NCBI GenBank assembly: GCA_964544115.1
Contig: CAZJBP010000039.1
Span: forward strand, 1 to 23,829
Length of the DNA stretch: 23,829 nucleotides
DNA from: CAZJBP01 sp964544115
GTDB lineage: Bacteria; Verrucomicrobiota; Kiritimatiellia; UBA8416; JADHWI01
Reading direction: 5' to 3'
The notes under the pieces are model-generated. The model was not told the DNA's origin, made no database searches, and saw only the letters and a list, made by a program, of their open reading frames with translations. Made by a program: the position numbers and the translations under genes. Positions within the stretch are counted from its first letter, which is position 1, and each line of letters opens with the position of its first letter. Shown one piece after another: positions 1-7,149 of the stretch.

Positions 1-490
1 AGCGCTCAGCTGGGTTGCACTGGGCAAGCAACTGGAACGCACCAGGCGTCTGCTCCACCCAATTGTTCAGGCTTCATTTTCGCCCGCCTGATCCAACCCG
101 ACCAATCGAGACTGACGCACCCCGATCGACCAACACAAGCCGCGACCTCAAGCCCACCCTGACGCGCATCTTCTCAGGTTGTCTTGAGCAATTCATCAAT
201 CATTTCCGGTGCCTGAACTATTGTATCTGCCAACTTGTCTTTTGCTGGGAGGTCCGGCATCACGTGAGGTCATTGGGTCGGCTCGTGATAGCCAGTCTCT
301 GGGCGGATTGTCCCAGAAGCCGGCCTCTTGTCAAGGCAAGCGATCGGATTCTGGTCGGCCTTCCCTCCTTTCTTACTGACTGAATCACAATACGTTGCGG
401 CGGGTGCTGGTGCACGCCATCCCGCGCGACGACGACGCTGGCCGGAAATGCCGCCATCTGCCCGCTTTAGGAGTACAGGGGGAGATGATG
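1..490. other. Non-coding or degraded stretch upstream of the integron integrase
   Basis: No recognisable gene is visible. The stretch is less GC-rich than the rest of the window. The best coding-like trace is on the minus strand at about 329-174. It ends KLADTIVQAPEMIDELLKTT followed by a stop, but it has no good start and a stop codon just upstream at 330-332, so it is either a gene remnant or chance. In other integrons the attI site and cassettes lie on this side of the integrase. I searched for paired GTTRRRY and RYYYAAC core sites and found only one isolated match (ATCCAAC at 91-97), so no attC site can be called. A weak 6-base dyad lies at 67-72/86-91, and an ATCACG/CGTGAT pair at 258-263/283-288 resembles the repeats nearer the integrase. 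Confidence 0.4.
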
Positions 491-614
491 TTGGCAAATG
501 CCCGGCTTTTCCCGTGATAGGTCGTGTTGTCGTATCACGGGAGCAGGCGGGCGGGCGGAGCCTCAAAATGTGTGGTTCTAGTTGTCTTTTGCCCGCCATT
601 TCCCGTGATAGGTC
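491..614. repeat. Three-copy CGTGATAG repeat cluster upstream of intI
   Basis: Two direct copies of a 33-base unit lie at 491-523 and 582-614 and match at 27 of 33 positions. Between them an inverted copy covers about 533-552. The shared core is close to GCCCGCCNTTTCCCGTGATA. The first direct copy and the inverted copy form a perfect 9-base dyad, CCCGTGATA (511-519) and TATCACGGG (533-541), with a 13-base loop. Each direct copy also reads like a promoter: TTGGCA or TTGTCT, 18 bases, then TGATAG. The cluster ends 33 bases before the integrase start. It could be tandem promoters with operators, integrase binding sites (attI-like), or a remnant of a recombination site. The sequence does not decide between them. 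Confidence 0.7.
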
Positions 615-646
615 CAGTGGACATATCCGGAAGATCGGAGAAAAAC

Positions 647-1984
647 ATGCATAACATGCCGAAGGAGAGCGAGTTGGAACTTGGCAGATTTGGAGAGTAT
701 CTCCTCAAGAGCCGGATTGTGCCTGAGAAGTACGCCAGGTACTACGTATCCTGGGTCAGAAGGTTCCTTTCACAGGCCCCTGGCGGCGTCGCGACGACGA
801 GGCAAGACAGGGCCGCCATTTTCCTGGAAAACCTGAGACCCGACGTCGAGTCGTGGCAGCTGGATCAGGCCGAGAAGGCGATACGCCTGTACTTTTCTAA
901 CTACCTGACCGAAGCAGGCGCGGAGAAGAGCCCTTCTGAGCTCAAACCCGACGCGGCGGGGTTTCTTCGGCAGGCCGACGTGATGGACGCCGTGCGGAGA
1001 TTGATTCGCCTTCGGCACTACTCGTACAGCACCGAACAGACGTACCTCGGGTGGTTGCAGCGGTTCTTTCGATACGCGGCCGGTCGCGAGGCGCCCCCCG
1101 AGGAGGGGCTCTTTCAGATCACACCGCCGTGCGTCAGGGATTACCTGGCCTATCTCGCCATCAAGGAGCGGGTGTCCGCCTCGACTCAGAACCAGGCCTT
1201 CAACGCGCTTCTGTTCATGTGCCGTGAGGTCTTGCGGCTGGACCTCGGCGACCTGTCGCAGAGCGTTCGCGCCAGGCGCGGGAGCCGTCTGCCGGTCGTG
1301 TTGAGCCGGGATGAAGTAAAAGCCCTGCTTTCCCGGATGCAGGGCACGGCACAGCTCATGGCCGGGGTGATCTATGGCGGCGGCCTGAGGGTCACCGAAT
1401 GTTGCCGGCTGAGGGTCAAGGATGTCGATTTCGGCGGCAGCCTCCTCTATGTGCGGGCGGGTAAAGGGAACAAGGACAGGACAACGTTGCTGCCGGAGTC
1501 GCTGAAGGCGACCCTGGCCGCCCATCTGGAGCGCGTCAGGGCACTCCATCAGAAAGACCTCGCCGAAGGGCACGGCGAAGCCGCGCTGCCTGACGCGCTG
1601 GACCGGAAATATCCCAACGCCGGCAAGGAGTGGTGCTGGCAGTTCGTGTTTCCCAGCCGTACCTTGTCCGTCGACCCCCGGTGCGGGAAGATCCGGAGGC
1701 ACCACGTCAGCGACACGGCGCTGCAGAAGGCCGTGCACGATGCCGTGCGGTCCGCGCAAATCGCCAAGCCGGCCTCCGTCCATACGCTGCGGCATTCGTT
1801 TGCGACGCACCTGCTGCTGCACGGGGTGGACATCCGGCAGATTCAGGACTACCTGGGCCACGCGAACGTGGAGACGACGATGATCTACACGCACGTGGTC
1901 AAGGATCTGCGCCATCCGGCCACCAGCCCGCTGGATCTCCTGCGGGACGGCGCTCGCGGCTCCCCGGTGGAGACCTCCCGTTGA
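647..1984 (+). CDS. intI: Integron integrase (IntI-type tyrosine recombinase) with N-terminal extension
   Basis: This is a site-specific tyrosine recombinase of the integron-integrase type, 445 residues, which would catalyse cassette recombination between attI and attC sites. The catalytic set is visible: R248 (GGGLRVTE), K273 (GKGNKDR), H379-x-x-R382 (HTLRHSFATHLL), H405 (LGHANVETT) and nucleophile Y414 (MIYTHV). Residues about 314-337 (LPDALDRKYPNAGKEWCWQF, then VFPS) are the extra patch that separates IntI from XerC/XerD and that contacts folded attC sites. IntI proteins are usually about 320-340 residues. The additional roughly 100 N-terminal residues look like a second SAM-like core-binding domain. 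The ATG at 647 is chosen because GGAG (637-640) sits 6 bases upstream; an ATG at 656 is the alternative. No cassette array is visible beside it. The family call is firm; activity is inferred. Confidence 0.93.
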   Translation: MHNMPKESELELGRFGEYLLKSRIVPEKYARYYVSWVRRFLSQAPGGVATTRQDRAAIFLENLRPDVESWQLDQAEKAIRLYFSNYLTEAGAEKSPSELKPDAAGFLRQADVMDAVRRLIRLRHYSYSTEQTYLGWLQRFFRYAAGREAPPEEGLFQITPPCVRDYLAYLAIKERVSASTQNQAFNALLFMCREVLRLDLGDLSQSVRARRGSRLPVVLSRDEVKALLSRMQGTAQLMAGVIYGGGLRVTECCRLRVKDVDFGGSLLYVRAGKGNKDRTTLLPESLKATLAAHLERVRALHQKDLAEGHGEAALPDALDRKYPNAGKEWCWQFVFPSRTLSVDPRCGKIRRHHVSDTALQKAVHDAVRSAQIAKPASVHTLRHSFATHLLLHGVDIRQIQDYLGHANVETTMIYTHVVKDLRHPATSPLDLLRDGARGSPVETSR

Positions 1985-2057
1985 ATAGCAGGGCTGTCGG
2001 CCCGCCCGCTCTGGAACTCAGGAAAGCAGGAAGGGCGAAGGAGCGCAGGGGGCGTTG

Positions 2058-2329
2058 AACCACCGGGCAGCGCATGCAGGGCAGGAGGTCCTTCTCGCCC
2101 CGTTTCGGCTTGGGACGGCTCGCCTTGCAGCCGATCAACCAGCAGCTGGATCATCACGCGCGGGCACAGCGCGCCGGCCCTGCTCGTAACAATGCACGGC
2201 TTTTGCGGATACGCCCAGCACGCCGGCCAGCTCGGCCTGGGTGCGGCCAAGGATGCCGCGAATCGACCGCACGGTCTCGGCACGCAAGGACCCGGGCCCT
2301 GTCCGCCCTCCCCCCGCCGCCCCCCCCAT
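2058..2329 (-). pseudogene. Decayed XRE-type helix-turn-helix protein with cysteine tail
   Basis: Three short pieces in different minus-strand frames look like one broken gene. From 2329 (the region before about 2287 is not conserved-looking) one frame reads ETVRSIRGILGRTQAELAGV and continues LGVSAKAVHCYEQGRRAVPAR, a clear helix-turn-helix. A second frame continues VMIQLLVDRLQGEP around 2140-2100. A third gives KDLLPCMRCPVV, ending near 2058. Small helix-turn-helix proteins that end in a CxxCPV motif are a family I recognise from environmental bacterial genomes, so the order fits. At least two frameshifts and probably an internal deletion would be needed. The 64-codon open frame at 2135-2329 is the longest surviving part. 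The HTH is well supported; the reconstruction is inference. Confidence 0.6.
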
Positions 2330-2337
2330 GGGGGGGG
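2320..2337. repeat. Perfect 18-base C8-AT-G8 palindrome
   Basis: Eight C, then AT, then eight G. It lies between the broken HTH gene and fhs and contains the minus-strand ATG of the HTH frame. It is a self-complementary homopolymer pair with no known role that I can assign, and such runs are prone to assembly and replication error. Confidence 0.6.
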
Positions 2338-2496
2338 TGCCCAGAGGGCCACCTTTTCCTTGCCTGCCACGTTGTGGTATCCGACACTAACGCCCCTCGG
2401 TCGCATGGCAATGCCCGAGGTGTGTGTCTGCAAATTGATGGATGCTGCGGAACCCAGGCCGGCCTGACCGGCGCGGGGTTCCGCCGGAGGCTCGCG

Positions 2497-4171
2497 ATGG
2501 CGAAGACTGTTCTCGATCCCACGCGCATGAAGGACTGGCAGATCGCGGAAGCCGCGCAGGCGGACATGAGGCCCTTCCTCGATGTCGGGCGCGACCTCGG
2601 CCTTCTGGATGACGAACTGATCCCGATGGGCCGCGTCGGCAAGGTGGACGCGCCCCGGGCGATGGCCCGGCTGGCCAACCGGCCGCTCGGCAAATACATC
2701 GACGTGACCGCCATTACGCCCACGCCGCTGGGCGAGGGCAAGACCACGACCACGATCGGGCTTGTGCAGGGCCTGGGAAAACTCCGCCATCGCGTCGTCG
2801 GGGCGATCCGGCAGCCCAGCGGCGGGCCGACGTTCAACGTCAAGGGCTCCGCCGCCGGAGGCGGGCTGGCGCAGTGCCTGCCGCTGACGGAATTTTCGCT
2901 GGGCCTGACCGGCGACATCGACGCCATCACCAACGCGCACAACCTGGCGATGGTCGCCCTGACCGCGCGCATGCAGCACGAGGCCAACTACGACGACGCG
3001 CGGCTGGCCCGCAGCGGGCTGAAGCGGCTGAACGTGGACCCGGCGCGCGTCCAGATGAAGTGGGCGATTGACTTCTGCGCGCAGGCGCTGAGGACCATCA
3101 CGATAGGCCGGGGCGGGCCCATGGACGGCTTCGAGATGGAGTCCGGCTTCCAGATCACCGTCTCCAGCGAGATCATGGCCATCCTCGCCATCGCCCGCGA
3201 TCTCCGGGACTTCCGGGAGCGCATGGGGCGCATCATCGTGGCCTACGACAAGAACGGCGGCGAGGTCACCACGCGCGATCTGGAGGTGGACGGCGCGATG
3301 ACCGCGTGGATGGTCCGGGCGCTGAATGCCAACCTGCTCCAGACGATCGAAGGCCATCCGGTGTTTGTGCAGGCCGGGCCGGTCGCCAACATCGCCATCG
3401 GGCAGANNNNNNNNNNGCCGGGCCTCGGGGCTCAAGCCCGACGCGGTGGTCATCGTCGCGACCATCCGCGCGCTCAAGATGCACGGCGGCGGGCCCAAGG
3501 TCGTCCCGGGCGTGGCCCTGGACGAGGCGTACTCGAAAGAGAACCTGGCCCTGGTGGAAGCCGGCACCCAGAACCTCGTGGCCCACATCGAGACCGTGAA
3601 GAAGAGCGGCGTGCGGCCGGTGGTCTGCATCAACAGCTTCCACACGGACACCCGCGCGGAAATCGCGCTGGTCCGGCGGATCGCCGAGCAGAACGGCGCG
3701 CTGTGCGCGGTGTCGGAGCACTGGCTCCGGGGCGGCGACGGCGCGGTGGAGCTGGCGGAGGCGGTGGTCGCGGCCGCGCACGAGCCCAATCACTTCCGCT
3801 ACCTGTACGAGCTGGACACGCCGCTGGCGGCCCGCATCGAGCGGATCGCGCGGGAGGTCTACGGCGCCGACGGCGTCAGCTACACCGAGACGGCGACGCA
3901 GAAGTTGAAGCAGTATGACCAGGACCCCACCGCGCGCTCGCTGGGCACCTGCATGGTCAAGACCCACCTCAGCCTCTCGCACGATCCGCTGCTGAAGGGT
4001 CGGCCGAAGGGCTGGGTGCTGCCGATCAGCGATATCCTCATCTACCGGGGCGCCGGCTTCCTGGTTCCCGTGGCGGGCGCCATCAAGCTGATGCCGGGCA
4101 CGGCGTCGAACGCCGCGTTCCGCAACATCGATGTCGACGTGGAGACCGGCCGGGTCACGGGCCTGTTCTGA
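2497..4171 (+). CDS. fhs: Formate-tetrahydrofolate ligase, interrupted by assembly gap
   Basis: The enzyme makes 10-formyl-tetrahydrofolate from formate, tetrahydrofolate and ATP in the cytoplasm, the entry step of the methyl branch of the Wood-Ljungdahl pathway and of the reductive glycine route. The N-terminal half shows the nucleotide-binding PTPLGEGKTTTTIGL and the GxxGGG region (FNVKGSAAGGGLAQCLP). The second half shows IVATIRALKMHGGGPKVVPG, the family signature. The ATG at 2497 is preceded by GGAGG at 2486-2490. Ten N at 3407-3416 sit after GPVANIAIGQ. The frames on either side differ by one base because the run is 10 long. About 30-35 residues expected here in the family, including the GFGADLGAEKF-like block, are missing, so the real gap is longer than 10 bases. 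The ligase probably was intact in the cell. Its stop is 13 bases before the next gene. Confidence 0.95.
3407..3416. other. Assembly gap (10 N) inside fhs
   Basis: Ten N replace unknown sequence. To keep the two halves of fhs in one frame the real length must be a multiple of three. Family comparison suggests roughly 95-105 bases are missing. Confidence 0.95.
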
Positions 4172-4184
4172 GGAAGGCGCAGCT

Positions 4185-5756
4185 ATGACGCTGAAAGAAG
4201 CGCTGGCCGCAGGCGAGTTTGCGATCACCTGCGAGTTTGTCCCGGGCCGCGGCAAGGACGGACCCGCGGTGGACGCCGCGCTGCAGTTTGCGCGGGAAGT
4301 CAAGGCCACGGGGCTCGGCGTGCACGCCGTCAGCCTGACCGACAACCCCAGCGGCAGCCCGGCCATTCTGCCCGACGTCCTCGGGGACGAGGTCCAGGCC
4401 GAGGGCCTCGATGCGCTGGTGCACTTCTCCTGCCGCGACATGAATCGCAACGCCATGGAGTCCCGGGCCATGGCCCTGGCCCGCAACGGCATCCGCAACC
4501 TGCTGGTCGTCAGCGGCGACTACACCGAGGGCGGCTACGAGGGGCGCGCGGCCCCGGTGTTTGACCTCGACTCGGTTCAGGCCATCCGCTTCCTCAAGGC
4601 CATGAACGCCGGGCTGCCGATTCCGGGGCGCAAGCCCGGGACCACCGCGGCGCTGCCGCGGACGGACTTTCTGATCGCCGCGGCCGTCTCCCCGTTCAAG
4701 ATGACCGAGGAAGAGCTCATGCCGCAGTTCTTCAAGATGGAGCGCAAGATCGCCGCCGGGGCCGACGTCCTCATCACCCAGCTCGGCTATGACCTGCGCA
4801 AGTTCTTCGAGGTCCTGCGCTACCTCGCCAGCCGCGGCCTGAAGACGCCGGTCATCGGCAACGCCTACGTGCTGAGCCTGGGGGCCGGCAAGGCCATGGC
4901 GGCCAACAAGGTCGCCGGCTGCGTGGTCTCGCCGCGACTGCTCGAGGTGCTGACGCAGGAATCGCTGGCCGAGGACAAGGGCCGGGCCGCGCGGATGGAG
5001 CGGGCGGCGAAGATGGTGGCCGCGTTCAAGGGCATGGGCTTTGCCGGCGCGCACATCGGCGGGTTCGGACTCAAGACGGAGGACTTCGCGGCGATCATCC
5101 GCCGGGCGGCCGAGCTGGCGCCGCAGTGGGAATCGTTCGTGCCGGAGCTGCAGTTCGGCCGCGAGGGCGAATTCTACGCGTTCCCGGAGCCCAGGCGCTA
5201 TGCGATCGCGACGCCGGACCCCGATCCCGTGACGCGGCTGGGCTCCTGCCCCAAGCCGTTCTCGTACCGCTTCGCGCGGATGATGCACCACGCGCTGTTT
5301 GAGCCGAAGAGCCCGGTGTACCGGCTGGCGCAGCGCTACTTCGCGGCCCTCCCCGACCAGGGGCGTCTCTACCGCGCCACGCACGGGTTCGAATGGTGGG
5401 TCAAGCGCCAGATCTTCGGCTGCCGGGACTGCGGCGACTGCGCCATGATGGACACGGCGTATTGCTGCCCCATGGACAAGTGCGCCAAGAAATCGCGCAA
5501 CGGCCCCTGCGGGGGCAGCTGCACCGGGATGTGCGAGGCGTTCCCCGACCGGAAGCGCTGCGCGTGGACGGTGGTCTACCAGCGCCTGAAGAGCTCCGGC
5601 GACCTCGAGCGGCTGCGGACGGAATACGCGCCGCCGCGCAACGGGGCGCTGGAAAACACCTCGGGGTGGGCCAACTTCTACCTCGGGCGCGATCACCACA
5701 AGCAGCAGCAGCCGGACAAGGCTGCGCCGGACAAGCCGGCGGCGTCCCAGACGTGA
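4185..5756 (+). CDS. metF: Methylenetetrahydrofolate reductase, MetF-MetV fusion
   Basis: Predicted to reduce 5,10-methylene-tetrahydrofolate to 5-methyl-tetrahydrofolate. The 523-residue protein has an N-terminal MTHFR TIM barrel with flavin site: AITCEFVPGRG near the start, SLTDNPSGSPAILPDVLG, NLLVVSGDYTEGGYEG and DVLITQLGYDLRKFFEVLRY. The C-terminal part (from about residue 375) ends in a cluster of ten cysteines between C413 and C459 (GCRDCGDC, AYCCPMDKC, GPCGGSCTGMC). This is the MetV-type C-terminal domain, which in acetogens such as Moorella is a separate subunit carrying a metal or iron-sulfur centre. The tail after residue 505 is lysine/glutamine-rich and looks disordered. The ATG at 4185 has AGGAAGG at 4171-4177 overlapping the fhs stop, so the two genes are surely cotranscribed. 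The cofactor bound by the cysteines is not determined from sequence. Confidence 0.93.
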   Translation: MTLKEALAAGEFAITCEFVPGRGKDGPAVDAALQFAREVKATGLGVHAVSLTDNPSGSPAILPDVLGDEVQAEGLDALVHFSCRDMNRNAMESRAMALARNGIRNLLVVSGDYTEGGYEGRAAPVFDLDSVQAIRFLKAMNAGLPIPGRKPGTTAALPRTDFLIAAAVSPFKMTEEELMPQFFKMERKIAAGADVLITQLGYDLRKFFEVLRYLASRGLKTPVIGNAYVLSLGAGKAMAANKVAGCVVSPRLLEVLTQESLAEDKGRAARMERAAKMVAAFKGMGFAGAHIGGFGLKTEDFAAIIRRAAELAPQWESFVPELQFGREGEFYAFPEPRRYAIATPDPDPVTRLGSCPKPFSYRFARMMHHALFEPKSPVYRLAQRYFAALPDQGRLYRATHGFEWWVKRQIFGCRDCGDCAMMDTAYCCPMDKCAKKSRNGPCGGSCTGMCEAFPDRKRCAWTVVYQRLKSSGDLERLRTEYAPPRNGALENTSGWANFYLGRDHHKQQQPDKAAPDKPAASQT

Positions 5757-5909
5757 GATGAACCAGCTGCTCCGCGGCGATTCGTACCTGACCGCGCACG
5801 GCTGACCGCGCGGCGGTACCTCGTCTCGCGTCCGCCTCCATTCCTTCTCTCGACACCGGCGAAGGGGCCTGCGTATCATGCCCCCGCGCGGTGGACAGGA
5901 GGCGACGCC

Positions 5910-6068
5910 ATGGCGAATACGATGTGTTCATGGGACAAGGACAAGATCGAGAAGAAGTGGGACAAGTTTTCGGCCATCGTCTCCAAGCCGAAATTCGCCT
6001 GCACGCGCTGCGGGCGCGTCGCGGACGACAAGAAGCGTCTCTGCAAGCCCAAGGCGCTGGGAGCCTGA
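5910..6068 (+). CDS. Small cysteine-motif protein, 52 residues
   Basis: A short gene with strong translation signals: AGGAGG at 5897-5902, seven bases before the ATG at 5910. The product begins MANTMCSWDKDKIEKKWDKF, is rich in lysine and charged residues, and carries FACTRCGRVADDKK followed by LCKPKAL. This gives a CxxC at C31/C34 and a further C45, a likely small zinc or iron site. I have a general memory of similar tiny proteins with a CxxCGR...LCKP pattern in anaerobic environmental bacteria, always without assigned function. No signal peptide or membrane segment is visible. It lies between metF and the ROK kinase gene, 85 bases before the latter, all on the plus strand. Function unknown. 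Confidence 0.75.
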   Translation: MANTMCSWDKDKIEKKWDKFSAIVSKPKFACTRCGRVADDKKRLCKPKALGA

Positions 6069-6153
6069 GACGCCTGGGTTTCCCGGCCGTCCACAGCCCG
6101 ACAGCCGGCATCCCGCGGGGTGCTGCTGAACGCCAACCCAAGGAGAGGCTATT

Positions 6154-7149
6154 ATGAAGAAGGCCACGGCCCGGAAGAAGGTCTGGGTGGGGTTCGACCT
6201 GGGCGGCACGAAGATGCTGGCGTGCCTGTTCGACGACCGTCTTCAGGTTCTCGCCCGCCGCAAGCGCAGCACCAAGGCCCGGGAAGGCGTCAAGGCCGGC
6301 CTCGCGAAGATCTGCGGCATGATCGACGACGTGCTGGCCGAGGCGGGCGTCCCGGCCTCCTCCCTGGCCGGCATCGGCATCGGCTGCCCCGGCCCCCTGG
6401 ATCCGGGTCGCGGCGTGCTCCTGGACCCGCCGAACCTCGGCTGGCGCAACGTGCCCGTGCGCGAACTCCTGCGCAAGCGGTTCAAGTGCTCCGTGGCTGT
6501 GGCCAACGATGTCGACGCCGGCACGTACGGCGAGCACGCCATGGGCGTAGGCCAGGGCGCCCACTGCCTGCTGGGCGTCTTCCCCGGCACGGGCGTGGGC
6601 GGCGGCTGCGTGTACGAAGGCCGCATCCTGCACGGCGCCCACCGCACCTGCCTTGAAATCGGCCACATGCAGATGGTTCCCTATGGCCCGCTGTGCGGCT
6701 GCGGAAACCGCGGCTGCCTGGAGGCGCTGACCAGCCGCCTGGCCGTCGCCGCGGAGGCGGCCAAGGCCGCCGTGCGCGGCGAGGCGCCGGCGCTGCTGGC
6801 GGCCGCGGGCACGGACATCGCCAAGATCCGCAGCGCCGTGCTGGCGGATGCGATTCGCGCGGGCGACACCGTGATCGAGGCCATCGTGCGCGACGCCGCG
6901 CACTGGCTCGGCCGCGGCGTGGCCACCGCCGTCAACGTGCTCGCGCCGGATGTCATCGTGCTGGGCGGCGGGCTGGTCGAAGCCATGCCGAAGCTGTACC
7001 GCGAGGAGGTCACCGCGGCGGCCCGTGCGCACGCCATGCCGTCGCTGCGCACGTCGTTCAAGGTGCGCCTCAGCCGCCTGGGCGACGATGCCGTCGTGCT
7101 CGGAGCCGCGGCGTGGGCGCGCAACGGCGGCGGGGAAGAACGCTCGTGA
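6154..7149 (+). CDS. ROK-family sugar kinase (glucokinase-like)
   Basis: A cytoplasmic sugar kinase of the ROK family, 331 residues, the usual length. The phosphate-binding motif DLGGTK is at 15-20, the catalytic aspartate in AND(119)VDAG, the second phosphate loop PGTGVGGGC at 144-152, the substrate-binding E168-I-G-H171, and the zinc site C181-x-C183-x4-C188 (CGCGNRGCLEA). A final nucleotide-site motif reads VIVLGGG. Glucose is the most likely substrate, but N-acetylhexosamines or other hexoses cannot be excluded. AGGAGAGG at 6140-6147 supports the ATG at 6154. Its stop overlaps the GTG start of ppx by four bases, so it is probably translationally coupled to the polyphosphate genes. This raises the question of polyphosphate rather than ATP as donor. 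Confidence 0.92.
   Translation: MKKATARKKVWVGFDLGGTKMLACLFDDRLQVLARRKRSTKAREGVKAGLAKICGMIDDVLAEAGVPASSLAGIGIGCPGPLDPGRGVLLDPPNLGWRNVPVRELLRKRFKCSVAVANDVDAGTYGEHAMGVGQGAHCLLGVFPGTGVGGGCVYEGRILHGAHRTCLEIGHMQMVPYGPLCGCGNRGCLEALTSRLAVAAEAAKAAVRGEAPALLAAAGTDIAKIRSAVLADAIRAGDTVIEAIVRDAAHWLGRGVATAVNVLAPDVIVLGGGLVEAMPKLYREEVTAAARAHAMPSLRTSFKVRLSRLGDDAVVLGAAAWARNGGGEERS

Noticed and set aside
15..383. 122-codon plus-strand reading frame
   Set aside because: Composition is arbitrary, with no domain, no ribosome site, and overlapping open frames on the other strand.
1..490. attC recombination sites or a cassette array
   Set aside because: Only one isolated core-like 7-mer (ATCCAAC, 91-97) was found, with no partner at a suitable distance and no long dyad around it.
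770..1915. 381-codon minus-strand frame inside intI
   Set aside because: It is a high-GC shadow of the integrase gene; the Arg/Pro/Val/Gln-rich product has no recognisable motif.
647..1984. XerC/XerD housekeeping recombinase
   Set aside because: The LDRKYPNAGKEWCWQFVFPS block is specific to integron integrases and absent from Xer proteins.
5758..5805. 15-codon frame right after the metF stop (MNQLLRGDSYLTAHG)
   Set aside because: Too short to support, with no ribosome site of its own and no recognised leader-peptide feature.
4155..5879. 574-codon minus-strand frame opposite metF
   Set aside because: Mirror frame of a GC-rich gene with the compositional bias of an antisense shadow; metF itself is unambiguous.
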